The notes below the pieces were generated by a model, which saw only the letters and a program-made list of their open reading frames with translations, did no database searches and was not told the origin of the DNA. Of a DNA stretch of 44,012 bases, positions 6,826-14,641 are shown in pieces; position 1 is the stretch's first letter, and the number at the start of each line of letters is the position of its first letter. The stretch is from Clostridia bacterium (GTDB lineage Bacteria; Bacillota; Clostridia; Oscillospirales; CAG-272). Both the position numbers and the translations under genes were made by a program. The stretch lies in assembly GCA_017625935.1 (NCBI GenBank), contig JAGALA010000020.1:1-44012 (forward strand), given 5' to 3'.

Positions 6826-9573
6826 ATGGGAATCTTTTCTAAAATCTTCGGCACTTACAGTAGCCGCCAAATCAAAAAGCTCATTCCGACGGTTGATAAA
6901 ATCGAAGCGCTCGCGCCCGAGTATGCGGGCAAAACCGACGCAGAATTAAGAGCGAAAACAGACGAATTCAAAAGCCGCTTAGCAAACGGCGAAACACTTG
7001 ACGATATTTTGCCCGAGGCATTTGCCACCGTGCGTGAGGCAGCGTGGCGTGTGCTTGGCAAGCGCCCCTTCCGCGTTCAGCTTATGGGCGGTATTTTGCT
7101 CCATCAGGGCAGAATTGCGGAAATGAAAACAGGTGAAGGAAAAACACTCGTTGCGGTGCTTCCTTCTTATCTTAACGCACTTTCGGGTCTTGGCGTTCAC
7201 GTCGTTACCGTAAACGATTATCTTGCGCGCCTCGGCTGTGAGGAAATGGGCAGAGTTTACGAGTTTCTCGGTCTTACCACGGGTCTTGTCGTTCACGGAC
7301 AGTCAAGAGAGGAGAAGAAGCGCGCATATGCAAGCGACATCACCTACGGCACGAACAACGAGTTCGGCTTTGACTACCTCCGTGACAATATGGTTATTTA
7401 TAAGGATGATATGGCGCAAAGAGGCCACAACTTTGCCATAGTTGACGAGGTGGACTCAATCCTTATTGACGAGGCGAGAACTCCGCTTATTATATCCGGC
7501 GCAGGCAGAAAGTCAACAGACCTTTACGACAGAGCCGATGCGTTTGTTGCCAAGCTTTCAAAGTTTACGGTTAAAGAGCTTGATATGAAGGTTGACCACG
7601 ATGACGTGGCGCAGGACTACATTCTTGATGAAAAGGCAAGAACCACAACGCTTACAAAGCACGGCGTTAAAAAGGCAGAGGAGTTTTTCGAGATTGAAAA
7701 CCTCACCGCGCCCGAAAACTCCGAGCTTTATCACCATATTCAGCAGGCGCTTCGCGCACGCGGTCTTATGAAGCTCGACACCGACTACGTTATCAAGGAC
7801 GGCGCGGTTGTAATAGTTGACACCTTCACGGGCCGTTTGATGCCGGGCAGACGTTACTCTGACGGACTCCACCAAGCCATCGAGGCAAAGGAAAAGGTAA
7901 AAATTCAGCGCGAAAACCGCACTATTGCCACGATAACGTTCCAAAATTACTTCAGAATGTATAAAAAGCTTTCGGGTATGACGGGTACAGCGCTTTCCGA
8001 GGATATGGAATTCCGTGAGATTTACAACCTTGACGTTGTTGAGGTGCCGACAAATATGCCTATGATAAGACGCGACTACAATGACCGCGTTTATAAGACT
8101 GTCGCAGGCAAGGACAGAGCTATCATTAATCAAATCAAGGAGTGCTACGCCAAGGGACAGCCTGTGCTTGTGGGTACTGTTTCGATTGAAAAATCCGAGG
8201 CGCTTTCAAGAAAATTAAAGGGTGCGGGCATTCCTCACACCGTTTTGAACGCGAAATATCACGAGCGCGAGGCGGAGATTGTCGCACAGGCAGGTAAGCT
8301 TGGATCCGTTACCATTTCAACAAATATGGCAGGCCGTGGTACTGACATTATGCTCGGCGGTAACGCTGAGTTCTTGGCTAAGCAAAAAATGCGCCGCGAC
8401 GGCTACGATGAGCCAACCATTATGCTTGCAACAGGCTCCTCTCAATCGGTTAGCGAGGAGGTTTTTGCCGCGCGTGACGTATTTAAGAAATATTACGAGC
8501 AGTTTAAGCTCGAAATCGAGCCCGAGGCAAATAAGGTTAGAGAAGCGGGCGGATTATTTATTATCGGTACTGAAAGACACGAGAGCCGCCGTATCGACAA
8601 CCAGCTAAGAGGACGTTCGGGACGTCAGGGCGACCCGGGTGAATCGCGCTTCTTTATCTCGCTTGAGGACGACCTTATGCGTCTTTTCGGAAGCGAAAGA
8701 ATTATAGGTATGGTTTCGCGCCTTGGCCTTGACGAGGATACACCGATAGATGCAAGAATCCTTTCGGGACAAATTGAGTCCGCACAAAAGCGCTTGGAGG
8801 GCAGAAACTTCTCACGCAGAAAGACCGTCCTTTCCTACGATGACGTTATGAACCAGCAAAGAAACGTTATCTATTCTCAGCGCTCAGACGTATTAAACGG
8901 TGCAGACCTCAAGGAAAAAATCGAGGATATGATTGTTTCAACCATTTCCGACGCGGTAGATGCGCATACAGCCCTTGACCGCGAGAATTGGGAAATTGAC
9001 GCACTCAAAAATAAATATATGGGACTGCTTTGCTCGCAGGACGATTTCGTTTCGGCTAACGTAACAAGAGAGGAAATTAAGGAAACTCTTGTCAACCGTG
9101 CAGTAGAGCTTTGGAAGAGCAAGGAAAACGAGTTCGGTGCGGAAACAATGCGCGAAATTGAGCGCGTTATTCTCCTACGAAACGTTGACGAAAAGTGGAT
9201 GGATCACTTGGAGGCAATGGATGACCTTCGCGATAGCATTGGTCTTCAGGCATACGCGCAGAGAAATCCGCTTAATGAATATAAAATTGCAGGCGCAGAC
9301 CTCTTTGACGAGATGATCGTTTCCGTGCGTGACGATACGGTGCGCGGCGTGCTTTCGGTTGTGCCAAAGGCTAAGCCTATTGAAAGAGTACAGGTTGCAA
9401 AGCCAACGGACGAGGGCTTTATGAAATTCGGTCAGAAAAAGGTGTCAAAGCCTGTTACCAAAGCACCCATAAGAAACGAAAATAAGGTTGGCAGAAACGA
9501 TCCGTGTCCTTGTGGCAGCGGCAAAAAGTACAAAAAATGCTGCGGTGCGCAAGCAGGCGAGGGTGAGGAATAA
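6826..9573 (+). CDS. secA: Preprotein translocase ATPase SecA
   Basis: The motor of Sec-dependent export, which binds preproteins and SecYEG and drives translocation by ATP hydrolysis. N-terminal [19 protein letters not shown] is typical. Walker A is MKTGEGKT and Walker B is [32 protein letters not shown] and the [10 protein letters not shown] arginine-finger motif lie in the second helicase domain. The C-terminus ends in the SEC-C zinc motif [18 protein letters not shown]. The start is uncertain. I place it at ATG 6826 by family fit. An in-frame ATG at 6796 would add ten residues but lacks an RBS, and the only SD-like AAAGGAAG (6799-6806) lies 19 bases before 6826. Two membrane-protein genes follow with overlapping frames. 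Confidence 0.96.
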   Translation: MGIFSKIFGTYSSRQIKKLIPTVDKIEALAPEYAGKTDAELRAKTDEFKSRLANGETLDDILPEAFATVREAAWRVLGKRPFRVQLMGGILLHQGRIAEMKTGEGKTLVAVLPSYLNALSGLGVHVVTVNDYLARLGCEEMGRVYEFLGLTTGLVVHGQSREEKKRAYASDITYGTNNEFGFDYLRDNMVIYKDDMAQRGHNFAIVDEVDSILIDEARTPLIISGAGRKSTDLYDRADAFVAKLSKFTVKELDMKVDHDDVAQDYILDEKARTTTLTKHGVKKAEEFFEIENLTAPENSELYHHIQQALRARGLMKLDTDYVIKDGAVVIVDTFTGRLMPGRRYSDGLHQAIEAKEKVKIQRENRTIATITFQNYFRMYKKLSGMTGTALSEDMEFREIYNLDVVEVPTNMPMIRRDYNDRVYKTVAGKDRAIINQIKECYAKGQPVLVGTVSIEKSEALSRKLKGAGIPHTVLNAKYHEREAEIVAQAGKLGSVTISTNMAGRGTDIMLGGNAEFLAKQKMRRDGYDEPTIMLATGSSQSVSEEVFAARDVFKKYYEQFKLEIEPEANKVREAGGLFIIGTERHESRRIDNQLRGRSGRQGDPGESRFFISLEDDLMRLFGSERIIGMVSRLGLDEDTPIDARILSGQIESAQKRLEGRNFSRRKTVLSYDDVMNQQRNVIYSQRSDVLNGADLKEKIEDMIVSTISDAVDAHTALDRENWEIDALKNKYMGLLCSQDDFVSANVTREEIKETLVNRAVELWKSKENEFGAETMREIERVILLRNVDEKWMDHLEAMDDLRDSIGLQAYAQRNPLNEYKIAGADLFDEMIVSVRDDTVRGVLSVVPKAKPIERVQVAKPTDEGFMKFGQKKVSKPVTKAPIRNENKVGRNDPCPCGSGKKYKKCCGAQAGEGEE

Positions 9574-10202
9574 TGGGCTTCGGGCTTTTATTCATCGGCT
9601 TCTTTATAGCTTATCTCGGCTCACTCTCGGGGGTGATTTCCGCATTTACCTATGCGCTCGGTGCGGCGATAATTTTGTTTGCGCTGAGAAAGCTGCTTTA
9701 TGAGGGCAAGCTCTTTATTGTCAGTGCTGCCTTGTGCGTGCTTTTGGAAATTTCCGCACTTGTCGGTATTGGTATTCAGGTATTTTCGGACACATTTACG
9801 CCAAACGCGGTGCCCACCTACCTAACCGAGCTTTTTGCGTACGCATTCGTTATCGTTTTAATGCTCGCTATTGCTTTTTTGGCAAAAGAGGTGGAGCTTG
9901 GCAGGCTTAAAATTATGGCTTTTGTAAACGCGGGGGTTATCCCTGTGTGCATCTTGCTCTTTGTGCTTACCGAGATAGTAAAAAACAGTGCGGTTTTGCC
10001 GTGGCTTTCACTTGCATACGTGCTTATTAAGCTTGGCACGGTAGTCTTTTCTCTCGTTATAGTTTTCGGCGCGTATATGCGCATTTGCTACGAGGGGGAC
10101 GAGAAAATGCAGGAGGAAAAAACGGGCTTTGCGCCGTTTGACAAGCTGAACGAGCTTTCAAACAAGGCGTTTTCAAGCAAGCATAAGGGAGGCAAAAAAT
10201 GA
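9573..10202 (+). CDS. Unknown multi-pass membrane protein (downstream of secA)
   Basis: A 209-residue protein I do not recognise. Its ATG shares a base with the secA stop (TAATG), and its end overlaps the next gene by ATGA, so translation is probably coupled. About six hydrophobic segments are visible: residues 2-20, 24-40, 46-68, 80-105, 110-128 and 135-165. The cytoplasmic-type tail of about 35 residues is rich in charged residues (CYEGDEKMQEEKTG and a KHKGGKK end). No enzymatic motif is seen. Its place behind secA makes a membrane or envelope role plausible, but nothing in the sequence shows a link to translocation. Confidence 0.75.
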   Translation: MGFGLLFIGFFIAYLGSLSGVISAFTYALGAAIILFALRKLLYEGKLFIVSAALCVLLEISALVGIGIQVFSDTFTPNAVPTYLTELFAYAFVIVLMLAIAFLAKEVELGRLKIMAFVNAGVIPVCILLFVLTEIVKNSAVLPWLSLAYVLIKLGTVVFSLVIVFGAYMRICYEGDEKMQEEKTGFAPFDKLNELSNKAFSSKHKGGKK

Positions 10203-11587
10203 GAAAAGCTTTGTTAATTATCGCATTTGTAATTCTTGCAAACCCCTTGGCATCTAACGTTGATGTGTTGCCCGATTTATTCGGTTATATACTAATTATG
10301 GTTATGCTTTCAAAGCATACCTACTATGATGCACAAGCCAAAAGCGCATACAAATGTACAAGAAATATGGCTATTGTTTCCGCCTTCAAGCTTGCAAGCG
10401 TGTATATTTCGACAATGGTTGTTGACGACACGATTTCGCTTGTTTTCTCGTTTGTGTTCTTTACGGTTGAGCTTGTTTTCGGTATTCCGTTCTTGCTTAA
10501 ATTGTTTGAGTATTGCTCTCAAAGGGCGCTCAAATCTGAAAATATGAAGGCAATTAAAATCGTTGACGGCGTAAAGATAGCAACGGTGGTGCTTTTCGGT
10601 GTGCGACTCCTTTTGGCAACCGCGCCCGACTTCATTTTGCTTACCGCGCACGACCCGCTTTCACTCTATGACTCAGACCTATCCCATTTCCGCCCCGTCT
10701 TGATTGTTCTTTCGGTGCTTATCTCAAGCATTATAACGCTTGCGTGGCTGATGCTTGAATCATATTTTTTTGCTGTTACCTTTACAAAAAGGGAAGCGAC
10801 CTTATCAAGTGAGGAGCTTTCGGAAAAGCTGACAAACAAGAATCTTCAATTTAATTTGTCGCTTCAAGGGAAAATGCTTCCCGTCCTTGCGGTTTTGTCA
10901 CTTTTTGTATTTGAATTGAAAATAGACAACATCGACATTTTCTTTAATACCGCGCTTGTTTTCGGCTTTATCGCGATATACGTTTTCTTGCTTATAAAGA
11001 AATATGTAAGATTTGATAAGCTGCTTTACCCCTTAATTGGCACAACGGCAGTGCAATTCATATTTAATATAATTGTAAAGATGAAAACACGCGCATTTTT
11101 TGAAAAATACACCTTGTCAAGCGTTTTCGAGGTGTCACAGGCGGAAACCGACTACTATTCCATTATTCCGTTTTCGGCGGTTAGCTGGCTCCTTTTTGTC
11201 GGCGCGTTTGTCCTTTCAATGCTTTTGCTTTTAAGGAGCGCAAAAAACACGCTTAATGACCATATTGACGTGTGCTTGCCGTACGCAGACAGAGAATACA
11301 CCGTTGGCGAGTTTAAGAAGCGCGCAAAGCTCCTTTTCATTTTGCCAACCATTGCTTGCTCCTTGGTGGCGGTGATTTCACCCGTCGTCCTTGCGCTTAT
11401 GCCGAGAATTGACGAATTAACCAAGGTTACAATTTTCGGCACGGTTATAAATTTGCCGCTTTTCCCGTCGCTCGTTCCGCTTCAGCTCATTTTGACGCTT
11501 GGTTTTGTTGCGCTTTTTATCTACTCACTCGTTATGATAAACGATCAGGTTTACAAAAAGCTATACTACAAAATTTCACTCGATTAA
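10199..11587 (+). CDS. Unknown large integral membrane protein
   Basis: A 462-residue protein not recognised. It begins at an ATGA overlap with the preceding gene. Around eleven hydrophobic segments alternate with short charged loops. The N-terminus has ANPLASNVDVLPDLFGYILI, with a PDxxGY pattern after the first helix. A soluble-looking loop lies at about residues 200-215 (KREATLSSEELSEKL), and a second, with VCLPYADREYTVGEFKKR, at about 358-375. No transporter signature or nucleotide-binding motif is visible. Co-expression with the 209-residue protein suggests a two-component membrane assembly. That is inference from overlap alone. A MITE-like element begins 37 bases after its stop. Confidence 0.75.
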   Translation: MRKALLIIAFVILANPLASNVDVLPDLFGYILIMVMLSKHTYYDAQAKSAYKCTRNMAIVSAFKLASVYISTMVVDDTISLVFSFVFFTVELVFGIPFLLKLFEYCSQRALKSENMKAIKIVDGVKIATVVLFGVRLLLATAPDFILLTAHDPLSLYDSDLSHFRPVLIVLSVLISSIITLAWLMLESYFFAVTFTKREATLSSEELSEKLTNKNLQFNLSLQGKMLPVLAVLSLFVFELKIDNIDIFFNTALVFGFIAIYVFLLIKKYVRFDKLLYPLIGTTAVQFIFNIIVKMKTRAFFEKYTLSSVFEVSQAETDYYSIIPFSAVSWLLFVGAFVLSMLLLLRSAKNTLNDHIDVCLPYADREYTVGEFKKRAKLLFILPTIACSLVAVISPVVLALMPRIDELTKVTIFGTVINLPLFPSLVPLQLILTLGFVALFIYSLVMINDQVYKKLYYKISLD

Positions 11588-11624
11588 AAGAGAAGCGATG
11601 AAAAATTTATACAATTTATAAATA

Positions 11625-11823
11625 GGGCGACACATTAAGGCACAATCATAAACCACAAATAATTCAAAACAATAGTTAATCTGTAATCGATTGAAAAATA
11701 AGGTTGAAAAACTCCGTTTTTCTCCATGGTGTGGTTTATTATCGCCGTTTGCTAAACTCTCGACGTACGCCATGTACGCCTTCGGTCGCAAACGACGATT
11801 TCTGCTCTTAATCTGTCAACCCT
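11625..11823 (+). mobile_element. MITE-like element, full copy 1 (about 199 bp)
   Basis: The left end is GGGCGACACATTAAGGCA (11625). The right end, read on the minus strand, is AGGGTTGACAGATTAAGAGC (11823), an imperfect terminal inverted repeat. Inside, ATAAACCACA and TGTGGTTTAT form a subterminal inverted repeat, and GAAAAACTCCGTTTTTC forms a hairpin. The copy at 43510-43713 shares the whole layout, including TTGAAAAATAAGGTTGAAAA and TGTGGTTTATTATCGCCG. There is no coding capacity. The whole 11588-12147 gap is this element, a second short element and the serC promoter region. Confidence 0.75.
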
Positions 11824-11834
11824 CTGACTAAATT

Positions 11835-11943
11835 AGGGCATCTCATTAAGAATAAAAAGCAGAATTTCGCGGTAAAATTCTGCTTTTTGTCATTATTTAG
11901 ACGAAACCTATTGATTTTACTGGATTCTTAATGAGCCAGCCCT
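11835..11943 (+). mobile_element. Short MITE-like hairpin element (109 bp)
   Basis: The left end AGGGCATCTCATTAAGAAT (11835-11853) and right end ATTCTTAATGAGCCAGCCCT (11924-11943) are inverted copies with a perfect 12-bp core. Read outward, the right end is AGGGCTGGCTCATTAAG, close to the GGGCTGACACATTAAG end of the 200-bp family. A strong internal hairpin (11854-11888) fills the middle. Confidence 0.7.
11854..11888. terminator. Hairpin with A- and T-runs inside the short element
   Basis: AAAAAGCAGAATTT and AAATTCTGCTTTTT pair across a CGCGGTA loop. The layout would act as an intrinsic terminator in either direction, closing the secA transcript. Confidence 0.75.
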
Positions 11944-12084
11944 ATGATATTTCTTCATATTTTAATTATAGTTACTTTATATGTCAAAATGAACAAAAAA
12001 CACATTGAAATACAAGGATTTTTGGCACTTTTGACAATTGTTATAAATTACATAAAAAATTCACAAAAAAATTCAAAAAAGGAC

Positions 12085-12113
12085 TTGAAAATACTTTAGC
12101 GTAGTAGTACAAT
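12085..12113 (+). promoter_or_regulatory. Promoter of serC-serA
   Basis: TTGAAA at 12085 and TACAAT at 12108 have a 17-base spacer and lie 35 bases before the serC ATG. Confidence 0.65.
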
Positions 12114-12147
12114 AAAGTAAATTTTATTTTGACAAAGGAGATTTATT

Positions 12148-13239
12148 ATGGAGAGAGTTTTCAATTTTTCAGCAGGACCGTCAATGCTTCCCACGCCTGT
12201 TCTTGAAAGAGCAGCAAAGGAAATGATGTGTTATGAGGACAGCGGTATGTCCGTTATGGAGATGAGCCACCGTTCACCTGTTTACGATAAGATTATAAAG
12301 GATGCAGAGGCAAAGCTTCGCGAGTTAATGAATATTCCCGATAACTATAAGGTGCTTTTCCTTCAAGGCGGCGCCTCCACTCAGTTTGCGGCAGTTCCGC
12401 TTAACTTAATGACAGGCAGCGGCAAGGCTGACTACATTGTTTCGGGTCAGTTCTCGGGCAAGGCGTTTAAGGAAGCGCAGAAATACGGTGATGCTCAATG
12501 CGCGGCAACGAGCAAGGATGCAAACTTCACATTTGTTCCAAAGACAACAAGAGAAAGCTTCCGTCCCGATGCAGACTACGTTCACGTTTGCTTCAACAAC
12601 ACAATTTACGGAACAAAGTTCCCATATATTCCCGACACAGGAGATATTCCGCTTGTAGCCGATATGTCATCTTGCATTATAAGCGAGCCTGTTGACGTTT
12701 CAAAGTTCGGTCTTATCTATGCAGGCGCACAAAAGAATATGGCACCCGCAGGACTTACAATCGTTATCGTAAGAGAGGACTTGCTCGGCAAGGCAAAGGA
12801 TTTCACGCCGACAATGCTCAATTATAGCGTAATGGCGGAAAATGACTCGATGTATAACACCCCACCGTGCTACTGCATTTATATTGCAAAGCTCGTTTAC
12901 GAGTGGATTCTCGATATGGGCGGACTTGAGGCAATGAAGAAGTACAACGAAAAGAAGTGCGCTATTCTTTATGACTATCTCGATTCCCAGGATTACTACA
13001 TTGCACCCGTTGAAAAGGAGAGCCGTTCGATGATGAACGTTACCTTCGTTACAGGTGACGCGGAGCTTGACAAGAAGTTTGCAAAGGAAGCGGACGCGTG
13101 CGGCTTAAAGAACCTCAAGGGACACCGTAGCGTTGGCGGTATGCGTGCTTCAATTTATAACGCAATGCCAATCGAGGGTGTTGAGAAGCTTGTAGAATTT
13201 ATGAAGGAGTTTACAAAAAACAATCCCAAGGCAAACTAA
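12148..13239 (+). CDS. serC: Phosphoserine aminotransferase
   Basis: A 363-residue PLP-dependent class V aminotransferase that converts 3-phosphohydroxypyruvate and glutamate to phosphoserine. It opens MERVFNFSAGPSMLPTPVLE, as in SerC, with the conserved SHRS block near residue 41 and LQGGAS at about 74-79. The Schiff-base lysine is in YAGAQKNMAPAG (about 190-201). The C-terminus has GHRSVGGMRASIYNAM, which is diagnostic for the family. The length is standard. The RBS is AAAGGAG. serA starts 12 bases after the stop, so the first two serine-pathway steps are co-transcribed. Phosphoserine phosphatase is not in the window. Confidence 0.97.
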   Translation: MERVFNFSAGPSMLPTPVLERAAKEMMCYEDSGMSVMEMSHRSPVYDKIIKDAEAKLRELMNIPDNYKVLFLQGGASTQFAAVPLNLMTGSGKADYIVSGQFSGKAFKEAQKYGDAQCAATSKDANFTFVPKTTRESFRPDADYVHVCFNNTIYGTKFPYIPDTGDIPLVADMSSCIISEPVDVSKFGLIYAGAQKNMAPAGLTIVIVREDLLGKAKDFTPTMLNYSVMAENDSMYNTPPCYCIYIAKLVYEWILDMGGLEAMKKYNEKKCAILYDYLDSQDYYIAPVEKESRSMMNVTFVTGDAELDKKFAKEADACGLKNLKGHRSVGGMRASIYNAMPIEGVEKLVEFMKEFTKNNPKAN

Positions 13240-13251
13240 TAGGTGAATACA

Positions 13252-14412
13252 ATGAAAAATATTAAATTAATGAATAAAATCGCAAAGGTCGGCACAGACA
13301 ACTTTTCAGGCGAAAAGTACGTTGTCAGCGACGCGGTTGAGACACCCGACGCTATAATGGTGCGCTCTGCCGCATTGCACGAAATGGAATTCAACCCCGA
13401 GCTTGAGGCAATTGCACGTTGCGGCGCGGGTGTAAACAATATTCCCGTTGAAAAATGCACGGAAAACGGCGTTGTAGTATTTAATACCCCCGGTGCTAAC
13501 GCAAACGGCGTTAAGGAGCTTGCAATTTGCGCGCTTATTATGGCTGCTCGTGACGTTGTCGGCGGTATTGAATGGGTAAAGACGCTTGAGGGTCAAGAGG
13601 GCGTTGCAAAGCTCGTTGAAAAGGGCAAGGGCGCATTCGTTGGCGGTGAGCTTGTCGGAAAAACACTCGGTGTTATCGGTCTTGGCGCTATCGGCGGTAT
13701 GGTTGCAAACGCGGCTAATGCCCTCGGTATGAACGTTATCGGCTACGACCCGTACTTAACCGCAAGCGCGGCTTGGAATCTTGCTCCTTCAATCAAGCAA
13801 GCATCAAGCTATGACGAAATTTACAAGAAATGCGATTATATCACGCTTCACGTTCCCGCAACACCGACAACAAAGAATATGATATGTGAAAAATCTATCG
13901 CTATGATGAAAAACGGCGTTAAGATTATCAACCTTGCAAGAGCAGACCTCGTTTGCGCTGACGATATTAAGGCGGCGCTTGCAAATAAGAAGGTTTCGGT
14001 TTATATTACCGACTTCCCAACAGAGGCAACTGTGGGCGCTGAGGGAGTAATCAACATTCCTCACTTGGGTGCTTCAACCCTTGAATCAGAGGATAAGTGC
14101 GCGGTTATGGCGGCAAAGCAACTTGACGAGTACCTCCAAACAGGTAACATCAAAAACAGCGTAAACTTCCCGAACGTTTCTCTCCCACATACGGGTGCTG
14201 GCAGAGTTGCGGTTATGCACAAAAACGTGCCTAATATGCTTTCGCAAATTACCGCGGCATTCTCGGCTAAGGGCGTGAACATTGAAAACCTTGCAAACGG
14301 CTCTAAGGGCGAAATGGCGTACACAATTATCGAAATTACAGATGCTCCGAGCGCGGATTTTGTAGAGGCGGTTAAAGCAATCGACGGCGTAATTAAGGTA
14401 AAAACATACTAA
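13252..14412 (+). CDS. serA: D-3-phosphoglycerate dehydrogenase
   Basis: About 386 residues, the short SerA form with a C-terminal ACT-type domain. It oxidises 3-phosphoglycerate to 3-phosphohydroxypyruvate with NAD, the entry step to serine. IARCGAGVNNIP and NTPGANANGVKELAI lie in the substrate domain. GVIGLGAIGGMVANAA (about residues 140-155) is the NAD-binding GxGxxG loop. NLARADLV, TDFPTE and IPHLGAST follow as in the family. The tail (HKNVPNMLSQITAAF) is an ACT fold that may sense serine. The start is ATG 13252, with AGGTGA upstream. A GTG at 13243 is an alternative. It is the second gene of the serC operon. Confidence 0.95.
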   Translation: MKNIKLMNKIAKVGTDNFSGEKYVVSDAVETPDAIMVRSAALHEMEFNPELEAIARCGAGVNNIPVEKCTENGVVVFNTPGANANGVKELAICALIMAARDVVGGIEWVKTLEGQEGVAKLVEKGKGAFVGGELVGKTLGVIGLGAIGGMVANAANALGMNVIGYDPYLTASAAWNLAPSIKQASSYDEIYKKCDYITLHVPATPTTKNMICEKSIAMMKNGVKIINLARADLVCADDIKAALANKKVSVYITDFPTEATVGAEGVINIPHLGASTLESEDKCAVMAAKQLDEYLQTGNIKNSVNFPNVSLPHTGAGRVAVMHKNVPNMLSQITAAFSAKGVNIENLANGSKGEMAYTIIEITDAPSADFVEAVKAIDGVIKVKTY

Positions 14413-14455
14413 TCCTGTTAAATTGTAAAGTTGTGGTAAATAATAAATTTGCCAC

Positions 14456-14484
14456 TTGACAAAGGAACAAAACAGTGATAAAAT
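14456..14484 (+). promoter_or_regulatory. Promoter of the Mn2+ riboswitch-P-type ATPase unit
   Basis: TTGACA at 14456 and TAAAAT at 14479 have a 17-base spacer. An imperfect inverted repeat (GTGGTAAAT / ATTTGCCAC, 14433-14455) touches the -35 and could be an operator or the end of the serA transcript. Confidence 0.75.
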
Positions 14485-14492
14485 ATTCTCAT

Positions 14493-14569
14493 ATAAGGGA
14501 GTAATCGGCGGCATTTGCCGTAGTAAAGTCAACATCATGACCCGCGGGTCTGGCTTTATTTTGAACGAT
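14493..14569 (+). promoter_or_regulatory. yybP-ykoY (Mn2+-sensing) riboswitch
   Basis: The leader shows AAGGGAGTAATCGGCGGC, GTCAACATCATGACCC, GGGTCTGGC and TTATTTTGAACGATAAGAC, in the order of the yybP-ykoY class, whose two conserved loops bind Mn2+. It overlaps the start of an intrinsic terminator (14570-14607), so a transcriptional ON switch is expected at high Mn2+. The class is known from the literature. The match is by eye. A covariance-model search (Rfam yybP-ykoY) would settle it. Confidence 0.85.
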
Positions 14570-14607
14570 AAGACTTATCTGTCAAACGGCAGATAAGTCT
14601 TTTTTTA
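14570..14607 (+). terminator. Riboswitch-controlled terminator
   Basis: AAGACTTATCTG and CAGATAAGTCTT pair around TCAAACGG, followed by TTTTTT. Its 5' arm lies at the end of the riboswitch aptamer. Confidence 0.88.
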
Positions 14608-14641
14608 TCGATTAATCCAAATAAATTGAAAGGAAAAAGTG

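Noticed and set aside
11588..12147. A T-box or serine-responsive leader before serC
   Set aside because: No T-box TGGTACCGCG-type motif or specifier stem is seen. The region is repeat elements plus a plain promoter.
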